Below are positions 34,069 through 42,158 of a stretch of 46,172 nt of DNA, in pieces. The position numbers and the translations under genes are program-made. The notes under the pieces are model-generated. The model had not been told where the DNA came from, ran no database searches, and worked only from the letters and a program-made list of their open reading frames with translations. Location of the stretch: positions 1 through 46,172 of the forward strand of contig JAGSHC010000021.1 of the NCBI GenBank assembly GCA_023954745.1, written 5' to 3'. The first letter of the stretch is position 1. The number at the start of each line of letters is the position of its first letter. Source of the DNA: Deltaproteobacteria bacterium (lineage in GTDB: Bacteria > Myxococcota_A > UBA796 > UBA9615).

Positions 34069-37000
34069 TCAAGGGCCGTCGTAGAGAGTGAGTGCCCTTT
34101 GCAGCACCATCCCGGCCAGCCGGTTCGTGGCCTCGTGGGGGGCTCCCGCACCGGGGGCCTCCGGATACCCTCGGTGCTCGAGCCGAATCTGTGGGCTCGC
34201 CCGAAGCTGGCGCGCTCCTTCGGGGTCTCCCCCAGCGCGATATGCCCTGGCTTGAGCGAGCTCGACGTGACCACGCACGAGACCGACGAACGCCTCTCCT
34301 GAACGGTCAACCACCGCCTCCGACGCTTCGGAGAGGAGCACATCGGCTTGGACAAGCTCGTCCCGGTCGGCTGCGATGGCCGCACGGCATCCCAGGACCG
34401 AGGCCACCATCCAGCCCCCTTCGTCCCCCTCGAGGGCGATCTCGGCGCGCCCCAGTACCTCCGCGGCTTCGTCCAGACGCCCACCGAGGTGCAGCAGCGA
34501 CGAGAGATACCGCCAGGCCGCTCCGATGTAGTAGGGGCTACCGAAGCGCTGGAGGAGCAGCGCCCCCTCCCGAGACATGGAGGTGGCCACGTCGAGCTCC
34601 CCAAGGAGGCCCGTAGCGACCGCGAGGTTCATGAGCAGGATGCCTCTGGCCCTGCGGTTCCCGATGCGTTCGTGCATCCGCATCGCCTGGGCGAACTCCC
34701 GGCGGCCCCGCTCGATCTCTCCGGCCTGCACCGAGAGCAGTCCGAGGTTCGCCAGGGTCGTCGCCTGTCCGCGCCGGTTCCCGGCCTCGCGATGGAGCGC
34801 CAGGGACTGCTGGAAGAGCTCGGTGGCCCGACCGTGGCGCAGGCTCTGCGCGTTGCCGATGGCGAGCGTGTTGATGAGCTGTGCCGCGAGGCTGAGCATC
34901 CCCAGCTCCATGCACAGGGCGATGGCCTGCTCGAGGCGGGCCTCAGAGCCATCGATGGCCCCGGTGAGGAAGGACTCGGCCCGTCCCATGAGCCCCAGCG
35001 CCATCGCATCGAGGGTCCTGTCGGACGATGCAGCCGCCAAGGCTTCGAGACGACGGGCGATCTCCAGCGCGTCGGAGGTGCCCCCACGGTCGAGCAACAT
35101 GTTGGCCGTGGCTGCCAACACGGCCCCCTCCAAGCGGCGCTCCGCATGGTCCCGCGCCAGCGTCAACGCGGCGTCGAGGTCTTCTTCGGCCTCGATGAAC
35201 GCCGCCCGCACCGTGCGCATCTTCCCGCGCACCAGGAGGAGCCTCGCCAGCAGCAGCCCAATGTCGGCGCGCTCCGCAGCCAGGCCCTCGGCCGCGGCGA
35301 CGGCGCGGTCGATCAGGAGCACATGACCGTCGAGCGGCCCCGTGACGAGGAGGACCGGAGTCATGACGAGCGCAGCACGGACGGCCAGGTCGGGCTGAGT
35401 CTCGACGTGGCGCGCGAACACCGCGTGCAGGTTGTCGAGTTCGAGGGCCAGGGAGCGCCGCGCGGTCCGGCCCTTCGGACCGTCGACCAGGTCCAGCTGC
35501 CGCTCGCCCCAATCCAGATAGTGGCGAGCATGTCGGACCCAGGTGGCCGTACGCTCCTCCTCCTCGAGTTGCTCGGAGGCGAACTCCCGAATGCTCTCGT
35601 AGAGACGAAAGCGAATGCTGCCGCCGAGGGACCGCACCTGCTCCGCTCGCACCAGGGACTTGTCGCGTAGGGCCTCGATGGCGTCCAGAGCCCAACCTCC
35701 GTCCAGCGCCACGACCTCCTCCGCGGCGGCGAGGTCGAAGCTGCCCCGAAACACCGAGCACTGCGCCAGCGCTGACTGCTCATCGGGCTCGAGCAGATTC
35801 CAGGACCACTCGATGGCTCCCTGCAGCGTGGCTTGACGGTCGGGGCCTCCTCGTCGTGATCGGAGGAGCTTGAAGCGCTCGCTCAGGCGCTCCAGGATCT
35901 GCGCGGGGGTCAGGACCCCGGCGCGCGCCGCCGCGAGCTCGATGGCGAGAGGGATGTAGTCGAGGCGACGGACGATCCGCTCGACCACGTCGGCCACCAC
36001 GTCCGTGACCGCGAAGTCCGGGGCCACGTTCCTGGCGCGGGCTCGGAACAACTGCACGGCCGCGTCGGGATCCAGCGGGCCCAAAGAGAGCTCGTGTCCG
36101 CCCGCCACGCGAAGGCGCTCGCGCGAGGTGACGAGGATCACCGCATCGCTCGCCACATCAAGCCAGCGGCGCAGTGCCTCGCCCACGGGCTCCACCACCT
36201 GCTCGACATTGTCGAGGATGAGCAGCACCTTGCCCCGCCCCGCGATGGCGTACCCCACTTGATCCATGGCGGCCTCGAGCCCCCGCGCGCGGTCGAGGGG
36301 GACCCCCAGAGGAGCCGCGACCGCCGACAGGACCGTCAAGAGATCCGTGGCCGGCGCGAGGTCGCAGAACCATGCGCCGCCAGCAGGGAGGTAGGCATCC
36401 ATTCGCTTCTGGGCGAAGGCCCGAACGAAGCGCGTCTTCCCGGTGCCCGCGGGGCCGACCACGGAGACGAGGTGCGCTCCGTCGTCGATGAGGGTGCCCA
36501 ACGCCGCGAGGTCCTCCTGGCGACCGACGAACTCGGAGCGTTCCGCGACGATGTTCGTGCGGACCCCCAGACCATGGGAAGTGCCCGCAAAGCCCGTCCC
36601 CAGACTCGCTCCTGGCGGGTTGGCCAGGTGGGGAGCATGGTCCGACGCCCCGGTCACCGACAGGGCCCCGAGATCGAGTGAAGGATGGGACCTGTTGCCC
36701 AGGACCACAGCGTCGAGCCAGGACCGCAAGCTCGGGCCCGCCGGTTGCTGCCGCAGAAGGGCCCTCAGCGCGTCGACGAGGCCTCGCGTGCGGTCAAACC
36801 GGTCCGAAGGCTCGCGCCGAAGACAAAGCCTCAGGATGGCTCTCAGCCCGGGCACGTGAGCGTCCGCCGGCTGCAGGAACTCCGGATCCGCCAGGGACTG
36901 CTCGACCTGAACCAGGGCCATGACCAGCGCGATGATGTTGTCGCGCAGGAAGGGTCGCTCCCCAGTGGCAAGCTCGAACAGCATGATTCCGAACGAGAAG

Positions 37001-37614
37001 AGGTCCGAGCGGGGGTCGAGGTCCTCCCCCGAGGCCTGCTCGGGCGACATGTACGCCGGGGTTCCGCGCACCGTTCCCGACATCGTGGCCTCGGCCCCCT
37101 GCGTCGCCCGGGCGAGCCCGAAGTCCATGACCTTCGCGACGCCCTGGCGGCTGACGAGCACGTTGGCCGGCTTCAGATCCCGGTGGACGAGCGCGAGGTG
37201 GCGGCCCTCGTCCTGGAGCTCGTGAGCGTGCATCAGACCCTCGGCCACCTGGATCGCGAGGTCCAGAACCACGGTGGGCGGCAGGCGAGGCTGATCCCGC
37301 AAGAGCGCATCGAGGGGCCAGCCGTCCACGAGCTCCATCGCGAGCCAAGGCTGACCCTCGGTGGTGCCGAAGTCGTAGACGTCCACGACGTTTGGATGGT
37401 GGAGCAGCCCACAGAGCCGGGCTTCGGAGACGAACGCCTGGGCGGTAGCCTCCCGGTCCCCGTCGTCCCGCGGGCGAATCACCTTGAGCGCCAGCTCCTT
37501 GCGGAAACCCGAAGGCCCCGTGAGGGTCGCCCGATACACCCGCCCCATCCCCCCCTGCCCAAGGAGGGAAGTGAGCTGATAGCGGCCGAAGGTCTGGGGG
37601 AAGTTGGCTTTCAC
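34069..37614 (-). CDS. Ser/Thr kinase-STAND ATPase-TPR fusion protein
   Basis: 1181 residues from GTG 37614. The kinase domain (~11-285) is intact: GQGGMGRVY, Lys44, HRDLKPAN with Asp146, DFG with Asp164, and SPEQ in place of APE. A linker follows, then a STAND/NB-ARC-like ATPase (~370-690) with P-loop VGPAGTGKT (~386-394), Walker B LLILDNVEQV and a G-x-P-like YIPLAIELAAARA. The C-terminus (~705-1150) is TPR-like repeats of the MalT/AfsR kind. Such proteins in Myxococcota integrate protein phosphorylation with ligand-triggered assembly; the target is unknown. There is no transmembrane helix. The start is 20 nt after the esterase lipoprotein gene, so they are probably co-transcribed. The frame is open further upstream through that gene but is not real there. 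Confidence 0.88.
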   Translation of the reverse strand: MKANFPQTFGRYQLTSLLGQGGMGRVYRATLTGPSGFRKELALKVIRPRDDGDREATAQAFVSEARLCGLLHHPNVVDVYDFGTTEGQPWLAMELVDGWPLDALLRDQPRLPPTVVLDLAIQVAEGLMHAHELQDEGRHLALVHRDLKPANVLVSRQGVAKVMDFGLARATQGAEATMSGTVRGTPAYMSPEQASGEDLDPRSDLFSFGIMLFELATGERPFLRDNIIALVMALVQVEQSLADPEFLQPADAHVPGLRAILRLCLRREPSDRFDRTRGLVDALRALLRQQPAGPSLRSWLDAVVLGNRSHPSLDLGALSVTGASDHAPHLANPPGASLGTGFAGTSHGLGVRTNIVAERSEFVGRQEDLAALGTLIDDGAHLVSVVGPAGTGKTRFVRAFAQKRMDAYLPAGGAWFCDLAPATDLLTVLSAVAAPLGVPLDRARGLEAAMDQVGYAIAGRGKVLLILDNVEQVVEPVGEALRRWLDVASDAVILVTSRERLRVAGGHELSLGPLDPDAAVQLFRARARNVAPDFAVTDVVADVVERIVRRLDYIPLAIELAAARAGVLTPAQILERLSERFKLLRSRRGGPDRQATLQGAIEWSWNLLEPDEQSALAQCSVFRGSFDLAAAEEVVALDGGWALDAIEALRDKSLVRAEQVRSLGGSIRFRLYESIREFASEQLEEEERTATWVRHARHYLDWGERQLDLVDGPKGRTARRSLALELDNLHAVFARHVETQPDLAVRAALVMTPVLLVTGPLDGHVLLIDRAVAAAEGLAAERADIGLLLARLLLVRGKMRTVRAAFIEAEEDLDAALTLARDHAERRLEGAVLAATANMLLDRGGTSDALEIARRLEALAAASSDRTLDAMALGLMGRAESFLTGAIDGSEARLEQAIALCMELGMLSLAAQLINTLAIGNAQSLRHGRATELFQQSLALHREAGNRRGQATTLANLGLLSVQAGEIERGRREFAQAMRMHERIGNRRARGILLMNLAVATGLLGELDVATSMSREGALLLQRFGSPYYIGAAWRYLSSLLHLGGRLDEAAEVLGRAEIALEGDEGGWMVASVLGCRAAIAADRDELVQADVLLSEASEAVVDRSGEAFVGLVRGHVELAQARAYRAGGDPEGARQLRASPQIRLEHRGYPEAPGAGAPHEATNRLAGMVLQRALTLYDGP

Positions 37615-37633
37615 TGCCGGAGAGGGTCGCCGT

Positions 37634-38572
37634 CTATTCGACGACCTCGCACCACGACTCCTGGTCGCCGATGCCGTCCGTGGCGAAGGGGGACTCGATT
37701 CCGTACTCGTGGGCCATCGCCCAATCCTGGCCGAAGCCCCAGGCCTGATTCGTGATCGTGTGGCCGGCATCGTGGTCGCAGCGAGCGAGGAAGTGCCCGT
37801 CGACCCGCAAGCCACCCTGCAGGGTGTCCGTGGTCGACACGAAGTCGATGAGACCGAAGCCCTGCGGCCACTCGTCCGTCTCGCCGCCCGCCACGAGCAG
37901 GGTCGGAACCTTCTCGGCGGGGGTCTGGTATGTGAGGAACGGGGAGCCGTCGATGGGGAGCTCGAACTCCACGCCGCCGCTGAACGAGACCGCCGCCGCA
38001 AGCGTGTCCGCTCGAGACATGAGCATCTGGGCGGTCCACAGAGCGCCGCCGGAGAATCCAGCGCTCGTGACCCTGCGGATGTCGCCGCCGAGCTCGTTCA
38101 CGACGCAGGCGCGCAGATCGTCGTAGAGGGTCAAGTCCGCCGTTGGGTCACCGAGAATGCCCCAAATGGACACCTCACCTACCAGCGGCATCACGGTGGC
38201 GGGGGCCTCGGGGATCACGATGATCGCGGGGAGGTCCTCGGCCAACTCCTGAAGATCGAGGGCGTTGGCCATCTGCTCCGCGGGGTTCTGGTCTGGCGTG
38301 GTCAGCCCGTGGAAGAAGAAGATGATGGGCAGCCCCTCAGTCTCTCCTTCCGGGAACGCGGTCACCACCTTGCGGTCGGTGCCCCCGGACGAGAAGACCT
38401 CGACTCCAGGGGAGCTGAGGTCGGGACACTCACCATCAGACGGCTCCGCGAGGGCGGCCGGCTGTGGGAGTTGGGGCTCGGTGTCGTCGTCATCACCGCC
38501 GCCGGAGCCGGACGGAGGACACCCGACGAGCAGGGCCGCGCCGGCGCAGAGAAAGAGTGTGGTTCGAAGCAC
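37634..38572 (-). CDS. Esterase lipoprotein, PHB depolymerase/feruloyl esterase-like
   Basis: 312 residues. Lipobox LVGC (Cys18), an Asp-containing linker (GGDDDDTE), then an alpha/beta hydrolase: oxyanion region FFFHGL (85-90), nucleophile elbow GFSGGA with Ser174, and a His near 271 (HDAGH). This is the layout of the LpqC/PHB depolymerase-type esterase family, so hydrolysis of an extracellular ester is likely; the substrate is unknown. It starts 7 nt after the thioredoxin-like lipoprotein gene and ends 20 nt before the kinase fusion gene, so the three look like one operon. Confidence 0.72.
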   Translation of the reverse strand: MLRTTLFLCAGAALLVGCPPSGSGGGDDDDTEPQLPQPAALAEPSDGECPDLSSPGVEVFSSGGTDRKVVTAFPEGETEGLPIIFFFHGLTTPDQNPAEQMANALDLQELAEDLPAIIVIPEAPATVMPLVGEVSIWGILGDPTADLTLYDDLRACVVNELGGDIRRVTSAGFSGGALWTAQMLMSRADTLAAAVSFSGGVEFELPIDGSPFLTYQTPAEKVPTLLVAGGETDEWPQGFGLIDFVSTTDTLQGGLRVDGHFLARCDHDAGHTITNQAWGFGQDWAMAHEYGIESPFATDGIGDQESWCEVVE

Positions 38573-38579
38573 GTTGGAC

Positions 38580-39392
38580 CTAGAGGCTCAGGAGGGCGTT
38601 GAGGACCGCCGAGGTGTCGTCGACGATGAGGACCTCCATGGTGTCGAGATCGACGAGGCTGAGGCTCGGAATTCCAGGGGGACCGATCCAGCCAATCATT
38701 TCCGAGTCACCATCCACGAGGACCGGGACGCCCTCGGCCGGGTAAGCGTCATCCCAGCTCTCGGCGTCATCCACGTCCGCAGGCTGACCGGCGCCGTTCT
38801 CGTACAACGCCGTGATCCAGCGCACGTTGCCGTCCCAGACGTTTTCACGGGCCGCGTCGAGGTTCTGGCCGAAGAGGTCGGGCGTCTGATCCGCAAGCCA
38901 TGCCGCCATCGAGTTGCAGGGCCCGCACCACACGGCGCTCGTGTCGATGACCATGAACGCTGCGCTGCCGCGCATGTTCCACAGGTTGTAGTCCTCGCCA
39001 AACTGAGTCTCGAACTCGGCACAAGGCAACTGGTCACCCTCGCCTGCGGAGCCGAGAAAGTCCTCGTCATCGCAGTCCTCGAGGTCGTCGTTGAACGGGT
39101 ACCCCCCACGGAAGATCCCGTCCTCGTTGTCGGTCGGGTCCGAGTCGTTCGCTACTTCGTCGCCGTCGTCGTAGCCGTCACCGTCGGTGTCGGGGTCATC
39201 AGGGTCCGTACCGAGGTCATCCTCTTCAGCATCGGTCAGGCCGTCCTCGTCCGTGTCGGTGCCGTCGTCGACGGTCCCGTCACTGGTGTCGCCGCCTCCC
39301 CCGCCACCACCACCACGCCCGCCAGACCGCACGACACAACCAGATGCCATCACTGTGGAGAGCAGGAGAACCAGGAAGAGTCGAAGTCGCAT
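38580..39392 (-). CDS. Ca-binding thioredoxin-fold lipoprotein, copy A
   Basis: 270 residues. Lipobox ASGC (Cys19), a Gly-rich linker, then Asp-rich thrombospondin type 3-like Ca repeats (~44-92, for example DTDEDGLTDAEED and DTDGDGYDDGDE). The C-terminal domain (~135-270) is thioredoxin-like with active site WCGPC (Cys156/Cys159) and the cis-Pro-like GIPSLSLVD. It could reduce or isomerise disulfides, or oxidise them, in the periplasm. Closely similar to the protein encoded at 40535-41344; by eye about three-quarters identical over the thioredoxin part, with dusA between the two genes. Confidence 0.82.
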   Translation of the reverse strand: MRLRLFLVLLLSTVMASGCVVRSGGRGGGGGGGGDTSDGTVDDGTDTDEDGLTDAEEDDLGTDPDDPDTDGDGYDDGDEVANDSDPTDNEDGIFRGGYPFNDDLEDCDDEDFLGSAGEGDQLPCAEFETQFGEDYNLWNMRGSAAFMVIDTSAVWCGPCNSMAAWLADQTPDLFGQNLDAARENVWDGNVRWITALYENGAGQPADVDDAESWDDAYPAEGVPVLVDGDSEMIGWIGPPGIPSLSLVDLDTMEVLIVDDTSAVLNALLSL

Positions 39393-39414
39393 GCACGCTC
39401 CAGGACGCGCGGCT

Positions 39415-40437
39415 CTACGCCGCTGGGGATGGGGAGTTTATCGCAGTGGGCGGAAGCTCCGGCACCAGATCGGCCGCGGCCTCGATGAGCTCCGGGCCGG
39501 CGCCTGGGCGGTGTGCGCCTTCGGAGATGTGCCGCTTCCAGCGCTTCGCGCCTCGCTGGCCCGCGAACAGGCCGAGCATGTGGCGGGCGGCCCGATGGAG
39601 GGTGGTGCCGTCGGTCATCTCCCGCTCGATGTAGGGAAGCATGCGGCGCACTACGTCGTGCCGGGTGGGAGGGGCCTCCGTTGCGCCGAAGAAGCGCGCA
39701 TCGGCGTCGGCGAAGATCCAGGGCGTGTCGTAGGCGGCCCGGCCAATCATCACCGCGTCGACGTGGGCGAGTTGCGTCTCGGCGACGTCGAGAGTCCGGA
39801 TCCCGCCATTGATCTCGATGGGGAGGTGAGGCCGCTCTGCCTTGAGTCGATACACATCTGCATAACGCAGCGGAGGCACGTTGCGGTTTTCCTTGGGGGA
39901 GAGTCCCTTGAGCCACGCCTTGCGCGCATGCACCGTGAACCGGTCCGCACCCGCGGCGGAGACGATGTCTACGAAGTGGAGCATGTGCTCGTAGGTATCG
40001 ATGTCGTCGATCCCGATGCGGTGCTTCACCGTGACCGGGATCGCGACCACGTCCCGCATGGCGGCGACGCACTCTGCGACGCGCTCGGGACGAGCCATCA
40101 GCGAAGCTCCGAAGCACCCGTTGCTCACCCGATCCGACGGGCAGCCGACGTTGATGTTCACCTCGTCGTACCCCAGGGCCTCGGCCTTCTGGGCACAGGC
40201 CGCCAGCGCCGCGGGGTCGTCGCCGCCCAGCTGGAGCGCCACGGGGTGCTCGGAGACGTCGAACTGAAGATGGTCTTCGCGTCGGCCCCGGAGAATGGCG
40301 CCGGTGTGCACCATCTCCGTGTAGAGCAGGGTGTGGCGCGTGATCTGCCGCATCAGGTAGCGGTAGTGCCGGTCGGTGCACGCCATCATCGGTGCGATCG
40401 ACAGGGGTGCGGTGCTGCCTCGGAGGGGGGCTGTCAT
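39415..40437 (-). CDS. dusA: tRNA-dihydrouridine synthase DusA
   Basis: 340 residues. An FMN-dependent TIM barrel that reduces uridines in the tRNA D-loop. Signatures: SIAPMMACTDRHYR (13-26), LQLGG, NINVGCPSDRVSNG with Cys99 in the GCPS motif, TVKHRIGIDD, TVHARKAWLKGLSPKENR and INGGI. The GIDD and SPKENR segments are specific for DusA (U20/U20a) over DusB or DusC. The C-terminal helical domain is complete. It lies between two paralogous lipoprotein genes, 22 nt upstream of copy A and ~97 nt downstream of copy B, and has no obvious functional link to them. Confidence 0.95.
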   Translation of the reverse strand: MTAPLRGSTAPLSIAPMMACTDRHYRYLMRQITRHTLLYTEMVHTGAILRGRREDHLQFDVSEHPVALQLGGDDPAALAACAQKAEALGYDEVNINVGCPSDRVSNGCFGASLMARPERVAECVAAMRDVVAIPVTVKHRIGIDDIDTYEHMLHFVDIVSAAGADRFTVHARKAWLKGLSPKENRNVPPLRYADVYRLKAERPHLPIEINGGIRTLDVAETQLAHVDAVMIGRAAYDTPWIFADADARFFGATEAPPTRHDVVRRMLPYIEREMTDGTTLHRAARHMLGLFAGQRGAKRWKRHISEGAHRPGAGPELIEAAADLVPELPPTAINSPSPAA

Positions 40438-40480
40438 GGACCCTCAGGTAACACCACGGCGTGGCGTAGTCCAGAACGAC

Positions 40481-40515
40481 GAAGCGCCGGCCTCCGCGAT
40501 GGAGACCGGCGCTTC
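40481..40515 (-). terminator. Strong hairpin after lipoprotein copy B
   Basis: GAAGCGCCGG / CCGGCGCTTC, ten perfect pairs, with an inner CTCC/GGAG stem closing a five-base loop. It lies 20 nt after the stop of copy B on the minus strand and before dusA. No T run follows, so it may be a processing or factor-dependent end, but its stability argues for a transcript boundary. Confidence 0.65.
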
Positions 40516-40534
40516 ATCGACTCGACCTTGCGGT

Positions 40535-41344
40535 CTAGAGGTTCTCGAGCTCGTTCAAGACGCCGTTCGTGTCGTCCACGATCACCAGCTCCATCGTCTC
40601 CAGGTCCACGAGGCTCAGGCTCGGGATTCCGGGAGGTCCGATCCAGCTCACGAGATCCGAGTCATCGTCCACGATGACCGGGACTCCCTCAGCCGGGTAG
40701 TCATCTTCCCAGGCCTCGGCGTCGCCCACGTCGGCGGGCTGCCCGGAGCCGTCCTCGTAGAGGCCGGTGATCCAGCGGGCCTTGCCCTCCCACACGTTCT
40801 CACGCGCGTTGTCGAGGGTCGAGCCGAACAGGGTCGGCGAGTCGCCAGCGAGCCAGGCCGCCATGGAGTTGCAGGGGCCGCACCACACCGCGGAGGTGTC
40901 GATGACGAGGAACTCGGCGCTGCCGCGCATGTTCCAGAGGTTGTAGTCCTCGTCCCACTGGTTCACGAAGGTGGCGCAGGGGAGCTGGTCACCCTCGCTC
41001 GCCGAACCGGAAAAGTCCTCGTCGTCGCAGTCCTCGACGTCGGGGTTGAAGGGGAAGCCCCCCTCGAAGATTCCGTCGTCCTCGTCGGCGGGGTCGGAGC
41101 CCTCTTCGATCTCGTCGAAGTCGGAGTACCCGTCACCGTCGGTGTCGGCGGCGAGCGGGTTGATGCCCATCTCCACCTCGGCGCCATCATCGATGCCGTC
41201 GCCGTCGCTGTCCGCGACATCAGGATCGGTTCCGAGGTCAGCCTCTTCGCCGTTGGTGAGGCCGTCGCCATCCGAGTCCACGCAGCCGGTGAGGCCGAGC
41301 GTAGTGGCGGCGACAAAGGCAATCGCGACCTTGCGGTACTTCAT
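40535..41344 (-). CDS. Ca-binding thioredoxin-fold lipoprotein, copy B
   Basis: 269 residues. Lipobox LTGC (Cys21), then thrombospondin type 3-like Ca repeats (~23-90: DSDGDGLTNGEEA, DSDGDGIDDGAEV, DTDGDGYSDFDEI) that replace the Gly-rich linker of copy A. The thioredoxin domain has WCGPC (Cys155/Cys158) and the same GIPSLSLVD. Both copies share an acidic CDDEDF insert and a further Cys (QLPC) before the thioredoxin core. Upstream is a ~297-base gap shared with the divergent flavodoxin gene. A redox role in the envelope is inferred from the CxxC only. Confidence 0.82.
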   Translation of the reverse strand: MKYRKVAIAFVAATTLGLTGCVDSDGDGLTNGEEADLGTDPDVADSDGDGIDDGAEVEMGINPLAADTDGDGYSDFDEIEEGSDPADEDDGIFEGGFPFNPDVEDCDDEDFSGSASEGDQLPCATFVNQWDEDYNLWNMRGSAEFLVIDTSAVWCGPCNSMAAWLAGDSPTLFGSTLDNARENVWEGKARWITGLYEDGSGQPADVGDAEAWEDDYPAEGVPVIVDDDSDLVSWIGPPGIPSLSLVDLETMELVIVDDTNGVLNELENL

Positions 41345-41641
41345 CTATGTCTCCTCGTGAGGCCGTGGATGAGGCCTGTGAACTTTCGCCGGAGCACGAT
41401 TCGAGCTTCCCGGGGGCTTACTTATACCGAGCGCAAGATGGACCCGCACGGTTTCGTTCTCGCCCGAATCGGCCGCTCTCTGGTCCAAAGAGGCGAGATC
41501 GCTCTTTTTTCCTTATCTTCCAAAGCGTTGTCAGGATTTGGTCAACGCCGGTGTGTGGTCCCTCCACATGGTTTGACAGTTCCTCTCCTGGCGGGCAAAC
41601 AAGGACTTCGGCCACGTCCAAGCGGCCGAGTCAGGAGCAGC
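41345..41641. other. Divergent gap between lipoprotein copy B and the flavodoxin gene
   Basis: 297 bases. It contains an intrinsic-terminator-like hairpin (41487-41510), a second dyad GCGTTG-N12-CAACGC (41525-41548) and a -35-like TTGACA (41573-41578) without a good -10. AGGAG (41633-41637) serves the flavodoxin start. No FMN riboswitch features were recognised. Confidence 0.55.
41487..41510 (+). terminator. Intrinsic-terminator-like hairpin upstream of the flavodoxin gene
   Basis: AAAGAG-(g)CG-agat-CG-CTCTTT, eight pairs with one bulged G, runs directly into a T6 stretch. No gene lies upstream on the plus strand, so it either stops antisense transcripts from the lipoprotein region or attenuates a leader of the flavodoxin mRNA. 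Confidence 0.5.
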
Positions 41642-42103
41642 ATGAGCGACCTCGTCATCCTCGTGGGAACGGTCACCGGCAACGCCGAACTCGTCGCCGA
41701 GGAGATGCAGTACGTGCTCCAGGACGATCACGGCTTAGAGGTCGGGATCACCAACATGGATTCGCTCGATGCCTCGGGGCTCACTCCCGGGCCCGTCTAT
41801 CTGGTCGTCACGAGCACCTACGGGGTCGGCGATCTGCCCGACAACGCCCAGGACTTCTTCGACGACGTGCAAGCGAAGGGCCCCGATCTGAGCTGGATGC
41901 GCTTCGGGGTCTACGCCCTCGGCGACAGCGTCTACAACACGACGTTCTGCTTCGGTGGCAAGCACTTCGACGAGCTCTTCACGAAGCTCGGGGCCACACG
42001 TCTGGGTCCCGTGGCCCAGCACGACGCCAGCGAAGATGGCCTGGCCGAAGACTGCGGCGCCGAGTGGGTCAAGGTCTGGGCGAAGGCACACCTCGCCAAG
42101 TAG
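41642..42103 (+). CDS. MioC-like flavodoxin
   Basis: 153 residues from ATG 41642, preceded by AGGAG; the frame is open far upstream but is antisense there. The FMN phosphate loop GTVTGNAE is at 9-16, the 50s loop has TSTYGVGDLPDNA, and the 90s loop has ALGDSVYNTTFCFGGKHFDE. This matches short-chain flavodoxins of the MioC / sulfite-reductase-flavodoxin-like group, small single-electron carriers in the cytoplasm. The redox partner is unknown. Confidence 0.85.
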   Translation: MSDLVILVGTVTGNAELVAEEMQYVLQDDHGLEVGITNMDSLDASGLTPGPVYLVVTSTYGVGDLPDNAQDFFDDVQAKGPDLSWMRFGVYALGDSVYNTTFCFGGKHFDELFTKLGATRLGPVAQHDASEDGLAEDCGAEWVKVWAKAHLAK

Positions 42104-42158
42104 CTCGCGCCGCAGCAGCGGGACCTACTGCAGCGCGAGCGAGACCTCCGCCCTTGAC

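Noticed and set aside
39415-40437. Possible loss of catalytic Cys in DusA (GASLM instead of GACLM)
   Set aside because: The GCPS Cys (Cys99), which I take to be the catalytic one from family comparison, is present; the other position varies among Dus proteins.
41345-41641. FMN riboswitch before the flavodoxin gene
   Set aside because: Conserved FMN-aptamer sequence elements were not found; only a terminator-like hairpin and a dyad are present.
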